A stretch of 64,000 nt of DNA from contig NZ_JMHT01000038.1 of assembly GCF_001905655.1 (NCBI RefSeq), positions 1 through 64,000 of the forward strand. Reading direction: 5' to 3'. Below, in pieces: positions 22,592 to 31,089 of the stretch; positions within the stretch are counted from its first letter, which is position 1, and every line of letters starts with the position of its first letter. A model generated the notes under the pieces. It did not search any database. It was not told where the DNA came from and saw only the letters and a program-made list of their open reading frames with translations. This stretch comes from Mycobacterium sp. ST-F2. Lineage in GTDB: Bacteria; Actinomycetota; Actinomycetes; Mycobacteriales; Mycobacteriaceae. The position numbers were made by a program, and so were the translations under genes.

Positions 22592-23281
22592 GTGACGAGG
22601 GTATTGATCGCAGATGACGACCCCGTCGTGCGTGATGTGGTGCGTCGGTATCTGGAGCGAGACGGGCACAATGTCTCGATCGCGCGTGACGGCAATGAGG
22701 CGCTGGCGCTGTTGAACACGGAGCGTGTCGACATGGCGGTGCTCGACGTGATGATGCCCGGACCCGACGGGCTGACATTGTGCCGCAGCATGCGCCGCGG
22801 CGACGGCTACGGACTGCCGGTGATGCTCTTGACCGCGCTCGGCGAGGAGGACGACCGGATCGCCGGTTTGGAGGCCGGCGCTGATGACTACCTCACCAAA
22901 CCATTCAGCCCCCGCGAGCTCGCCTTGCGGGTGCGTTCGGTGCTACGACGGGTGCCGGCTCGGGATCTGGCTGGGCCCTTGGAGATCACGAACGGTGCGC
23001 TGCAGGTGTCGACTTCCGCACATTCGGTGAGCATCGACGGCGTCGCAGTGAGTCTAACCAACCGTGAATTCGACTTGTTGGTGTTCCTACTCACCCATCC
23101 CGGCACTGTGTACTCCCGCGACCAGCTGCTGAAACTGGTGTGGCAGTGGGATTTTGGCGACCAATCGACGGTGACGGTGCACATCAAACGGCTGCGCGCC
23201 AAACTCGGTGCGGCACATCGGATTCAGACGGTATGGGGGCGCGGCTATCTGTGGGGAGACGACGATCATGCCGGCAACTGA
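22592..23281 (+). CDS. OmpR/PhoB-family response regulator
   Basis: This 229-residue two-component regulator has a receiver domain (about 1-120) with the acidic pocket DDD at 8-10, phospho-acceptor Asp52 (AVLDVMMP), and Lys near 104 (YLTKPFSP). A winged-helix DNA-binding domain follows (about 130-225, TNREFDLLVFLLTHPGTVYS, VHIKRLRAKLG, WGRGYLW). The start is a GTG. It overlaps the histidine kinase by 14 bp. The divergent glycosyltransferase operon 113 bp away is a natural target candidate. Confidence 0.94.
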   Translation: MTRVLIADDDPVVRDVVRRYLERDGHNVSIARDGNEALALLNTERVDMAVLDVMMPGPDGLTLCRSMRRGDGYGLPVMLLTALGEEDDRIAGLEAGADDYLTKPFSPRELALRVRSVLRRVPARDLAGPLEITNGALQVSTSAHSVSIDGVAVSLTNREFDLLVFLLTHPGTVYSRDQLLKLVWQWDFGDQSTVTVHIKRLRAKLGAAHRIQTVWGRGYLWGDDDHAGN

Positions 23282-24296
23282 CCTGTGGGAGATCATCGGT
23301 TGGGCACTGGCCTGTTCGGTTCCCGTCGTGGTAGCCGGCGGCGTGTTGATCCACCTGGCTCGCTCCTGGTCGCTGGCGGTCAGCATGGTTGCCCTGGTTC
23401 TGATTCCAACCCTCGCGACCTTCACCGGCGTGCTCGGCGCCAGCGGCTTCATGATCACCGAGACCTTCGAGCGCATCGCGGTGGTGCTGGTGATCGTCGC
23501 GGTGGTGACCATCCCCGCGGCGGTGATGCTGGCCCGCTACCAAGCGCGAAGAACGGTGTGGGAGCAAGAAATCCGAGCTTCCGAGCGGGCCGCCGAACAA
23601 TCCCGGCGCCGCCTGGTGGCGTTCGTCAGCCACGACCTGCGTACCCCACTGGCCGGTATCCGAGCGGTGTCCGAGGCGATCTCCGATGGCCTCGTGGACA
23701 GTACCGAGGTGCGGTCGCACGCCAAACACATTGAGCAGGAATCGATTCGGCTTTCCGAGATGGTCGACGACCTGTTCGAGATGTCGAAGATCAATGCCGG
23801 CGCGGTCCAACCGGCGCACGACACCGTCGCGCTCGATGAAGTCGTCGACGACGTCTTGGCTACCCACCGGATCGCCGCGGAGCGAGCCGGGGTGCAACTG
23901 GCTGCTCAACTGCCGGCCGAACCCGTCCGAGTGATCGGCAGTGACCGGGCGTTGGTGCGGGTGCTGTCCAATCTGGTGGCCAACGCCATCGCCCATACCC
24001 CGGAAGGGGGCCGCGTCGAGCTGACGCTGGGCCGCGACGCCGACGGCGCCTGGGCCCGCGTCGACGACACGGGAGTGGGTATCGACGAGGCTGATCTGGC
24101 CAGGGTGTTCGACGTCGCCTATAGGGGGTCCAACGGCCGCGTGCCGCGCGCCGATTCGTCACTGCCGAGTGGGTCCGGTTTGGGACTGGCCATCGCAGCG
24201 GGTCTGGTGCAGGCCCACCGCGGCACGTTGTCGGCTCACAACCTCGAAACGGGCGCACGCTTCGAGGTTCGGCTACCACTCGCCGACGGCATATGA
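23268..24296 (+). CDS. membrane-bound sensor histidine kinase
   Basis: This 342-residue kinase has three hydrophobic helices in residues 8-90 with almost no extracytoplasmic loop, so it probably senses a membrane state or a partner protein. The H box is FVSHDLRTPLAG with phospho-acceptor His122. The N box is NLVANAIAHTPEGG, and later GVGIDEADLARVFD and GSGLGLAIAAGLV form the ATP lid and G box. Its ATG lies inside the response-regulator end. Its own stop overlaps the dehalogenase-like gene by 4 bp (ATGA). Confidence 0.93.
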   Translation: MPATDLWEIIGWALACSVPVVVAGGVLIHLARSWSLAVSMVALVLIPTLATFTGVLGASGFMITETFERIAVVLVIVAVVTIPAAVMLARYQARRTVWEQEIRASERAAEQSRRRLVAFVSHDLRTPLAGIRAVSEAISDGLVDSTEVRSHAKHIEQESIRLSEMVDDLFEMSKINAGAVQPAHDTVALDEVVDDVLATHRIAAERAGVQLAAQLPAEPVRVIGSDRALVRVLSNLVANAIAHTPEGGRVELTLGRDADGAWARVDDTGVGIDEADLARVFDVAYRGSNGRVPRADSSLPSGSGLGLAIAAGLVQAHRGTLSAHNLETGARFEVRLPLADGI

Positions 24297-25069
24297 AGGC
24301 AGATTTATCGCGCCGAGGCTTCATCGGCCTCACGGCCGCGGCCGGCCTGAGCGCCGGCCGGTCACCGTCAGCGTCGGCCGCTCCGGGCCGACCTGGCCCC
24401 ATTCGGGCCGTCGCCTTCGACGCGTTTACCGTGTTTGATCGCAGGCCAATCGACAATGCCGCCGAGGACATATTTCCAGGCGCCGGAACGACATTGATCG
24501 AAGCATGGCGAGTCCGGCAATTCGAATACACCTGGTTGCGCACCTTGTCGGGTACGTACACCGACTTCTGGACCGTCACCGAGGATGCGCTCGAATTCGC
24601 GGTACAGCAGTGCAAACTGCGGCTCAATCCCGCCGGTCGCGAACAATTGATGGGCGCTTGGCTCAGATTGACACCATGGCCAGATGCCCCGGCTGCGGTC
24701 CGCACGTTCAAGGACCGCGGGCTACACCTCGCTTTTCTATCCGACGCCACCGTGACGATGCTTGACTCCTGGGTCACGAACGCAGGGCTGGACGATGTCT
24801 TTCGCCCACACTTGAGCACCGACCGCGTCAAAGCGTTCAAACCCGACCCCCGCGCATACCAGCTGGGCGAAGATGCATTCGGCATCCCGCGCACACAAAT
24901 CGCATTCAGCGCGCACGGCGGCTGGGACGCGGCCGGCGCCGCAGCATTCGGCTACCGCACCTTTTGGGTCAATCGCAGCGACGCGCCGGCCGAACGACTG
25001 TCGGCAACCCCCGAAGCCACCGGCGTCGACCTCACTCAGTTGGTCGAGTTCGTCGACGAACGCTCCTGA
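24293..25069 (+). CDS. Tat-exported haloacid dehalogenase-like protein
   Basis: This 258-residue protein starts with a twin-arginine signal, SRRGFIGLTAAAGLSAG, in residues 6-22. The mature part resembles type II 2-haloacid dehalogenases: AVAFDAFTVFDRRP (nucleophile Asp43), a cap region, FLSDATV (motif II), VKAFKPDPRAYQL (Lys motif) and AFSAHGGWDAAGAAAFGYRTFWVNR. Export of this family is unusual. It is translationally coupled to the histidine kinase, so it may be an accessory sensor or an output of that system. Catalytic activity outside the cell is inference. Confidence 0.85.
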   Translation: MKADLSRRGFIGLTAAAGLSAGRSPSASAAPGRPGPIRAVAFDAFTVFDRRPIDNAAEDIFPGAGTTLIEAWRVRQFEYTWLRTLSGTYTDFWTVTEDALEFAVQQCKLRLNPAGREQLMGAWLRLTPWPDAPAAVRTFKDRGLHLAFLSDATVTMLDSWVTNAGLDDVFRPHLSTDRVKAFKPDPRAYQLGEDAFGIPRTQIAFSAHGGWDAAGAAAFGYRTFWVNRSDAPAERLSATPEATGVDLTQLVEFVDERS

Positions 25070-25105
25070 CGGGAACGCGAAGCGAGTACGCGCATCGGTC
25101 ACAGA

Positions 25106-25133
25106 TGTGAACAGATTATGTAATCTGTTCACA
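25106..25133. promoter_or_regulatory. 28-bp palindromic operator upstream of the SDR gene
   Basis: Two perfect 13-bp arms (left arm TGTGAACAGATTA) flank a central TG. The palindrome ends 48 bp before the SDR start. Its AT-rich centre overlaps a plausible -10 (TATGTAAT). The size and symmetry fit a TetR- or GntR-type site. No regulator gene is adjacent. Confidence 0.65.
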
Positions 25134-25181
25134 CCGCGGCGTCTGGGCCGGGTCCACCGTCGATCACGCCAGGAGAAACCA

Positions 25182-25946
25182 GTGAGCACACAGCGCAGCG
25201 CCCTCGTCGTCGGTGGGGCATCCGGTATCGGCTGGGCCACCGCTCAGGGCCTGGCCGCGCAGGGCTACCGCGTCACCATCGCCGACCGGAACGCCGAGCT
25301 GGCCGAGGCCCGCGCCGCCGAACTCGGCGCACCGCACACCGCCGTCGCCGTCGAGGTCACCGACGAAGCGTCCGTCGCTGCCGTCTTCGAGCAGACCGGG
25401 GAGTTGGACGCCGTCGTCAGCTGCGCCGGGTTCTCGACCTTCGGGCTCATCGTCGACATGCCGGTCGAGGACTTCCGCGCCGTCGTCGACTGCTGCCTGA
25501 CGGGGTCGTTCATCGTCACCAAATACGCCGGCCAGAAGTTGCGTGAGGGTGGGTCGCTGGTGTGCATCTCGTCGCTCAACGGCCGCCAGCCCGCCATCGG
25601 CATGAGCGCCTACAGCGCCGCCAAGGCCGGCCTGTCGATGCTGACCGAGGTGGCCGCATTGGAGTTGGGCCCCAAGGGCATTCGCGTCAACGCCGTCGCC
25701 CCCGGTTTCGTGACCACTCCTCTGACCGAAGGCGCCGCGATGATCCCCGGCGTCGTCGACGAGTACGTCGAGAACACCGCGCTGGGCCGCGCCGGCACCC
25801 CCGAGGACATCGCGAACGCCGTGCTGTTCCTGTGCTCGGAGCAGTCGTCATGGATGACGGGCGAGGTTCTCGACCTCAACGGCGGCGCGCATCTCAAACG
25901 CTACCCCGACATCATGAGCCACCTCCTCAAGCTCGCGTCGGGGTAG
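25182..25946 (+). CDS. short-chain dehydrogenase/reductase
   Basis: This classical SDR has 254 residues. It shows the GGASGIG cofactor loop (residues 12-18, VVGGASGIGWATAQG), CAGF for the NNAG-type motif, ISSLNG for the catalytic Ser, and YSAAK for the catalytic Tyr and Lys. LDLNGG near the end is typical of 3-oxoacyl-reductase-like SDRs. The acidic DRNAE after strand 2 favours NAD. The GTG start is fixed by AGGAG 6 nt upstream. It sits behind a strong palindromic operator and is followed 33 bp later by the AI-2E-type transporter gene. The substrate is unknown. Confidence 0.88.
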   Translation: MSTQRSALVVGGASGIGWATAQGLAAQGYRVTIADRNAELAEARAAELGAPHTAVAVEVTDEASVAAVFEQTGELDAVVSCAGFSTFGLIVDMPVEDFRAVVDCCLTGSFIVTKYAGQKLREGGSLVCISSLNGRQPAIGMSAYSAAKAGLSMLTEVAALELGPKGIRVNAVAPGFVTTPLTEGAAMIPGVVDEYVENTALGRAGTPEDIANAVLFLCSEQSSWMTGEVLDLNGGAHLKRYPDIMSHLLKLASG

Positions 25947-25978
25947 CAACCGGCGGCAAATCCGTCAGAATCACCGTC

Positions 25979-27196
25979 ATGGACACCGAATTCACGGTCA
26001 CCCAGAAACGGGCCCTCGCCGTCGCGACGGTCCTGGCGGTCGGATTCGGCGCGTACTTCCTGCGCGGGCAGTTCATGCTGGTCGTCGTTGCCGGGGTGGT
26101 GGCCTACCTTTTCACCCCGTTGTTCCGTCGGCTGTCGAAGCGGCTGAGCACCGGCCTGTCGGCCACCCTGACCCTGCTGGCCGCGCTGCTGGTCGTGGTC
26201 GTGCCGATCAGCGGGGCCGTCGCCATCGGCGTCGTCCAGATCACCGCCATGATCCGCAACGTGTCGCAGTGGGTGAGTCGTAACGACATGGGCGCGCTGG
26301 GCACTCGGGCGCTGCAAGCCGCCAACGACCTGCTGTCACAAATCCCCTACCTGCACCACGTGACCCTGACGCCGGAGTCGGTCCAGAAGTGGATCATCAC
26401 GTTTGCGCAGCGCGCGGGCGAGTGGGGCCTGAACGTGCTGCAGACCGCCGCGGGCGGACTTTTCGGCGCGCTCGCCGGTGCCGTCATCTTCATCTATGTG
26501 TTCATCTCGCTGCTGGTCAACGGCGATGACGTGGTCCTACTGATCCGGCGGCTCAACCCACTCGGCGAGGACGTCACCGACCTGTACCTGGCCAAGATGG
26601 GCGCCATGGTGCGCGGCACGGTCCTCGGCCAGTTCGTCATCGCACTGGCGCAGGGTGTGTCCGGCGCGATCTCGATCTACATCGCCGGCTTCCACGACGG
26701 CTTCTTCATCTTTGCGATCCTGCTGAGCGCCCTGTCGGTGATTCCGCTCGGTGGTGGCATCGTCAGCATCCCGTTCGGCATCGGCATGGCACTGTTCGGC
26801 AACATCGGCGGCGGCCTGTTCGTGATCCTGTTCCACATCCTGGTGGTCACCAACATCGACAACGTGCTCCGGCCGATCCTGGTCCCCAAGGCGGCGCGGT
26901 TGGACTCCGCGCTGATGCTGCTGTCGGTGTTCTCCGGCATCGCGATGTTCGGTTTCCTGGGCCTGGTGATCGGCCCGGTGCTGATGATCGTCGTCGTCAC
27001 CACCATCAGCGTGTACCTCGCTGTGTACAAAGGTGTTCCGTTGAGTGAACCCGAGCCCGATGAGCCCCGCGCACCGGGGCGCCTCGCCCGCCTGATCGCT
27101 GTGATGCGCCGAAAGCAGCCCGCTACGGCAGTGGCTGCGCCTTCTGCGTCGCCTCTGCCAGAGTCCGATAGTCCCCCGGACTCGCCGACCCGCTGA
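25979..27196 (+). CDS. AI-2E family transporter-like membrane protein (Rv1101c-like)
   Basis: This 405-residue protein of the UPF0118/AI-2E exporter family has about eight transmembrane helices. They are clustered as an N-terminal set (about 12-80), a large loop with amphipathic helices (about 85-150), and a C-terminal set with the signatures FAILLSALSVIPLGGGIVSIPF and LVPKAARLDSALMLLSVFSGIAMFG. An Ala/Pro-rich cytosolic tail follows. Some family members move small molecules or act as Na+/H+ antiporters. The ATG at 25979 begins at the conserved N-terminus. The 3' end overlaps the DUF4245 gene by 74 bp. Confidence 0.88.
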   Translation: MDTEFTVTQKRALAVATVLAVGFGAYFLRGQFMLVVVAGVVAYLFTPLFRRLSKRLSTGLSATLTLLAALLVVVVPISGAVAIGVVQITAMIRNVSQWVSRNDMGALGTRALQAANDLLSQIPYLHHVTLTPESVQKWIITFAQRAGEWGLNVLQTAAGGLFGALAGAVIFIYVFISLLVNGDDVVLLIRRLNPLGEDVTDLYLAKMGAMVRGTVLGQFVIALAQGVSGAISIYIAGFHDGFFIFAILLSALSVIPLGGGIVSIPFGIGMALFGNIGGGLFVILFHILVVTNIDNVLRPILVPKAARLDSALMLLSVFSGIAMFGFLGLVIGPVLMIVVVTTISVYLAVYKGVPLSEPEPDEPRAPGRLARLIAVMRRKQPATAVAAPSASPLPESDSPPDSPTR

Positions 27197-27821
27197 CCGC
27201 GACCTGCGCCGGCCCCGTCGGCCCGTCGAGCTTGGCGGTCCAGATCGGCTCGGTACCTTGCTGGTCCTCGCCGGCCCCCTCGTACACCACCCAGTGCACG
27301 CCACCCAGGTCCTGCGCCCCCGTCGGATACATGCCGCTGTGGATCGAGGACACCAGCTTCTCCTCGTCAGCGTTGCTCTGAGTCAGCGCGACGAACATGC
27401 CGGAGGCGGTCAGATAGCCGACCCTGGACATCAGCGCCCGCGTGGGTTGCTTGGTGACGGGATCGGTGCGGCCCGCCTCGATGGCGCCGCGCGACCCCGA
27501 ATTGGCGTGCCAGCCGGACGGCAGTTCCGGGATCCGGATCGGGATGTGCAGCGCGGCGGCGTCGGCCTTGAGCGCGGCCGGGGCGTCGTACTGCGGCGCC
27601 GGACCCTTACCCGGGCCCTGCGGCGCGAACGAGCACATGCCGAGCATCCCGGCCAGCGCGATACACGCCACCACCAGCGGGGCGATGGACCAGAACATGT
27701 CGCGGCCGTCCTGCAGCAGCCGGTCCTTCGCCGGGCGCGGCACCGGCACCGACTGGCCCTCGGCGACCACGTTGGGGACGTGGACGGACTGGTCGTCGGG
27801 TTCCGGTGATGAAGACGTCAC
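27123..27821 (-). CDS. DUF4245 single-pass membrane protein (Rv1100-like)
   Basis: This protein of about 232 residues has a disordered, acidic N-terminus and one membrane helix (SIAPLVVACIALAGMLGMCSF). The extracytoplasmic domain fits DUF4245: IRIPELPSGWHANSGS, VGYLTASGMFVALTQSNADE, GGVHWVVYEG and EPIWTAKLDG. The family is widespread in actinobacteria and has no known function. I start at GTG 27819-27821; a start at 27851 is possible. It is divergent from glpX, as in M. tuberculosis. Confidence 0.83.
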   Translation of the reverse strand: MTSSSPEPDDQSVHVPNVVAEGQSVPVPRPAKDRLLQDGRDMFWSIAPLVVACIALAGMLGMCSFAPQGPGKGPAPQYDAPAALKADAAALHIPIRIPELPSGWHANSGSRGAIEAGRTDPVTKQPTRALMSRVGYLTASGMFVALTQSNADEEKLVSSIHSGMYPTGAQDLGGVHWVVYEGAGEDQQGTEPIWTAKLDGPTGPAQVAVSGSASPGDYRTLAEATQKAQPLP

Positions 27822-27882
27822 AGCGCTCAGTATCCCAACTCCCGACCGCACACCAACAAATGGCTAATGGGACAATCTGCGC

Positions 27883-28911
27883 ATGACGCCTTCGCGCCGG
27901 GAAGCCCCAGACCGCAACCTCGCACTCGAACTCGTCCGGGTCACCGAAGCCGGAGCCATGGCGGCCGGCCGCTGGGTCGGCCGCGGTGACAAGGAAGGCG
28001 GCGACGGTGCAGCCGTCGACGCCATGCGTGAGCTGGTCAATTCGGTCTCGATGCGCGGCGTCGTGGTCATCGGCGAGGGCGAGAAAGACCACGCCCCGAT
28101 GCTCTACAACGGCGAAGAAGTCGGCAACGGCGACGGTCCGGACTGCGACTTCGCCGTCGACCCCGTCGACGGCACCACCCTGATGAGCAAGGGCATGCCC
28201 AACGCCATCTCGGTGCTGGCGGTCTCCGAGCGCGGCACCATGTTCGACCCGTCGGCCGTGTTCTACATGAACAAGATCGCCGTCGGCCCGGACGCCGCCG
28301 ACGTCATCGACATCACCGCTCCCATCGGCGAGAACATCCGCCGCGTCGCCAAGCGCCTCAACGAGTCGGTCGCCGACGTCACCGTCTGCATCCTGGACCG
28401 GCCCCGGCATGCCCAGCTGATCAGCGAGGTCCGTGCGGCCGGCGCCCGCATCCGGCTGATCTCCGACGGCGACGTCGCCGGCGCCATCTCCGCGTGCCGC
28501 CCCGAGTCCGGGACCGACATCCTGGCCGGTATCGGTGGCACCCCCGAGGGCATCATCGCCGCGGCCGCCATCCGCTGCATGGGCGGCGCCATCCAGGCCG
28601 TCCTCGCCCCGACCGACGACGACGAGCGCCAGCGCGCCCTGGACCGCGGCTACGACCTGGAGCGCGTGCTGACCACCGAGGACCTGGTCGCCGGCGACAA
28701 CGTCTTCTTCTGCGCCACCGGCGTCACCGACGGTGATCTGCTCAACGGGGTGCGGTACTTCGCCGGCGGTTGCACCACGCAGTCGATCGTGATGCGGTCG
28801 AAGTCCGGCACCGTCCGGATGATCGAGGCCTACCACCGGCTGTCCAAGCTCAACGAGTACTCCGCGGTGGACTTCACCGGGGACCTCTCTGCCGCACACC
28901 CCCTGCCGTAA
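27883..28911 (+). CDS. glpX: class II fructose-1,6-bisphosphatase
   Basis: This gluconeogenic phosphatase converts fructose-1,6-bisphosphate to fructose-6-phosphate and is the only FBPase class normally found in mycobacteria. The 342-residue protein has metal-site motifs GEGEKDHAPM and DPVDGTTL, with KGMPNAISVLA, SDGDVAGAI and IGGTPEGIIAAAA. It precedes fum by 28 bp on the same strand, so the two are probably cotranscribed. Confidence 0.96.
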   Translation: MTPSRREAPDRNLALELVRVTEAGAMAAGRWVGRGDKEGGDGAAVDAMRELVNSVSMRGVVVIGEGEKDHAPMLYNGEEVGNGDGPDCDFAVDPVDGTTLMSKGMPNAISVLAVSERGTMFDPSAVFYMNKIAVGPDAADVIDITAPIGENIRRVAKRLNESVADVTVCILDRPRHAQLISEVRAAGARIRLISDGDVAGAISACRPESGTDILAGIGGTPEGIIAAAAIRCMGGAIQAVLAPTDDDERQRALDRGYDLERVLTTEDLVAGDNVFFCATGVTDGDLLNGVRYFAGGCTTQSIVMRSKSGTVRMIEAYHRLSKLNEYSAVDFTGDLSAAHPLP

Positions 28912-28939
28912 TACCGTTCACCTCAACAAAAGGGAGCAC

Positions 28940-30352
28940 ATGTCCGACAACGCTGTCGAAGTGGAGTACCGGATCGAGCACGACACCATGGGCGAAGTCC
29001 GGGTGCCGATCGACGCACTGTGGCGCGCGCAGACACAACGCGCCGTGGAGAACTTCCCGATCTCGTTCCGTGGCCTGGAGCGCACCCAGATCCGCGCGTT
29101 GGGTCTGCTGAAGGGCGCCTGCGCACAGGTCAACAAGGACCTGGGCCTGCTTGACCCGGAGAAGGCCGACGCGATCATCGCCGCCGCCGGTGAGATCGCC
29201 GACGGTCTGCACGACGACCAGTTCCCCATCGATGTGTTCCAGACCGGCTCGGGCACCAGCTCGAACATGAACGCCAACGAGGTCATCGCCTCCATCGCGG
29301 CGCGCAACGGCGTCGAGGTCCACCCCAACGACCACGTCAACATGTCGCAGAGCTCCAACGACACCTTCCCCACCGCCACACACATCGCGGCAACGGAAGC
29401 CGCTGTGCGCCACCTGATTCCGGCCCTCGAGGTGCTGCACGAGTCGCTGGCCAACAAGGCCCGCGCGTGGCGCACCGTCGTCAAGTCCGGCCGTACCCAC
29501 CTCATGGACGCGGTGCCCGTCACCCTGGGCCAGGAGTTCGGCGGCTACGCCCGCCAGATCGAGGCCGGCATCGAACGCGTCAAGGCGACATTGCCCCGCC
29601 TGGGTGAGCTGGCCATCGGCGGCACCGCCGTCGGCACCGGCCTGAACGCCCCTGACGGCTTCGGCTCCAAGGTCGTCGACGTGCTGGTGAACCAGACCGG
29701 CATCGCCGAACTGCGTACCGCCGCAGACTCTTTCGAAGCCCAGGCCGCCCGCGACGGACTCGTCGAGGCGTCCGGCGCGCTCAAGACCATCGCGGTGTCG
29801 CTGACCAAGATCGCCAACGACGTGCGCTGGATGGGCTCGGGCCCGCTGACCGGCCTCGGCGAAATCCAGCTGCCGGACCTGCAGCCCGGTAGCTCGATCA
29901 TGCCGGGCAAGGTGAATCCTGTTCTGCCCGAAGCGGTTACCCAGGTGGCCGCGCAGGTCATCGGCAACGACGCGGCCGTCACCGTCGGCGGCCTGTCCGG
30001 TGCCTTCGAGCTGAACGTCTACATCCCGATGATGGCCCGCAATGTGCTCGAGTCCTTCACGCTGCTGTCCAACGTGTCGCGGCTGTTCGCCTCCAAGTGC
30101 ATCGACGGCCTCGTCGCCAACGAGGACCACCTGCGCACGCTGGCGGAGTCGTCGCCGTCGATCGTGACGCCGCTGAACTCGGCCATCGGCTACGAGGAGG
30201 CCGCCAAGGTCGCCAAGGAAGCCCTCAAGGAGAAGAAGACCATCCGGCAGACGGTCATCGACCGCGGCCTGATCGGCGAGAACCTCTCCCTGGCCGAGCT
30301 GGACAAGCGTCTCGACGTGCTGGCCATGGCGAAGGTCCGCGACGAGCGCTAG
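28940..30352 (+). CDS. fum: class II fumarate hydratase
   Basis: This TCA-cycle enzyme interconverts fumarate and L-malate. The 470-residue protein shows the class II signatures GSGTSSNMNANEVIA, HPNDHVNMSQSSNDTFPTA, and the mobile loop GSSIMPGKVNPVLPE (about residues 315-329). It needs no iron-sulfur cluster, unlike class I. AAAGGGAG precedes the ATG. A strong hairpin follows the gene. Confidence 0.97.
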   Translation: MSDNAVEVEYRIEHDTMGEVRVPIDALWRAQTQRAVENFPISFRGLERTQIRALGLLKGACAQVNKDLGLLDPEKADAIIAAAGEIADGLHDDQFPIDVFQTGSGTSSNMNANEVIASIAARNGVEVHPNDHVNMSQSSNDTFPTATHIAATEAAVRHLIPALEVLHESLANKARAWRTVVKSGRTHLMDAVPVTLGQEFGGYARQIEAGIERVKATLPRLGELAIGGTAVGTGLNAPDGFGSKVVDVLVNQTGIAELRTAADSFEAQAARDGLVEASGALKTIAVSLTKIANDVRWMGSGPLTGLGEIQLPDLQPGSSIMPGKVNPVLPEAVTQVAAQVIGNDAAVTVGGLSGAFELNVYIPMMARNVLESFTLLSNVSRLFASKCIDGLVANEDHLRTLAESSPSIVTPLNSAIGYEEAAKVAKEALKEKKTIRQTVIDRGLIGENLSLAELDKRLDVLAMAKVRDER

Positions 30353-30403
30353 CGCGAGGAGCCTCCAAAGCAGTCGGCGATCAATTTCGCGCGCTGAGCC
30401 GCT

Positions 30404-30437
30404 AAGACCCCGAGAATCACCGGATTTTCGGGGTCTT
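30404..30437 (+). terminator. rho-independent-like terminator after fum
   Basis: AAGACCCCGA pairs perfectly with TCGGGGTCTT across a 14-nt loop, and pairing extends inward with one mismatch. It lies 52 bp after the fum stop. The T tract is short, as usual in mycobacteria. Confidence 0.6.
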
Positions 30438-30576
30438 CGCGTTTCAGCCGGGAGTTTCGCGTCGAAGGTGCATACAGAGCGCCGATTTCGCGAAATCGAC
30501 GATCTGCCTGCACAGTCGCGGGCCCCGGCCTGCTGGGCCTCGGCAGCCGCCAGCTCACATCGCAGGTGAAGCGAAT

Positions 30577-30996
30577 GTGAACAGCTCCTTACTGGACAGA
30601 TACTGCCGGGAAACGGGATTCGACCCGTGCGCTTGCGATTGTGTTGCAATGGCGGCCGAGCTCACCGATTCGCACCGAGGCGCCGTTCCATGCATGACGC
30701 ACGGCCGCTTCCACCTGCCGCACACGCACGCCGGTGAGCCGCTGTCCAAACCCCAGGCCGAGGTCCTCAAGCTCGTGACGACGTCACCGAGTCAACGGAA
30801 CGCCGATGTACTGCAGGCCCGGCTGTTCATCGAACTGCTCGAGGACGAACTGGCCGAGTTGCACCTGCAACTGGCGGTGACAGAGCGACGGGCGGCCAAG
30901 CAGGGTGCCGACAAGCATCTCGAAGTGCTGCGCGGGCGCGTCGCCGAACTCCTGGCCATGGTCGACGCGATCGTCGACCGCTTCCCCACTGCTTGA
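30577..30996 (+). CDS. hypothetical protein with cysteine-rich N-terminus and coiled coil
   Basis: This 139-residue open frame starts at a GTG with AGGTGAAG close upstream. The N-terminus has four closely spaced cysteines (Cys10, Cys18, Cys20, Cys22) and a fifth at 39, with nearby histidines (HGRFHLPHTH), which could bind metal. Residues about 75-139 form a long Leu/Glu-rich coiled coil (RLFIELLEDELAELHLQLAV). I do not recognise a family. It is followed by a long palindrome. The reading frame has the expected GC3 bias, but the gene is a moderate-confidence call. Confidence 0.55.
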   Translation: MNSSLLDRYCRETGFDPCACDCVAMAAELTDSHRGAVPCMTHGRFHLPHTHAGEPLSKPQAEVLKLVTTSPSQRNADVLQARLFIELLEDELAELHLQLAVTERRAAKQGADKHLEVLRGRVAELLAMVDAIVDRFPTA

Positions 30997-31002
30997 CGTT
31001 CA

Positions 31003-31067
31003 CTCGCGAGCAGACGTAAAACTGTCAATTTTCAAGCGAAAACGACAGTTTTATGTCTGCTCGCGAG
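31003..31067. repeat. long inverted repeat between convergent genes
   Basis: Two 24-bp arms (left begins CTCGCGAGCAGACG) with one mismatch flank a 17-nt loop. The element fills the gap between the hypothetical gene and the end of the deacetylase gene. It differs in sequence from the GATTTGTGCACGA family but has the same design, and could act as a bidirectional terminator. Confidence 0.6.
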
Positions 31068-31089
31068 GGGAACGCTCGCGGGCAATCAG

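Noticed and set aside
26279..26308. Further copy of CGTAACG-N17-ACTC inside the AI-2E-type transporter gene
   Set aside because: It lies in coding sequence, and the second block is out of register by one base relative to the three intergenic copies.
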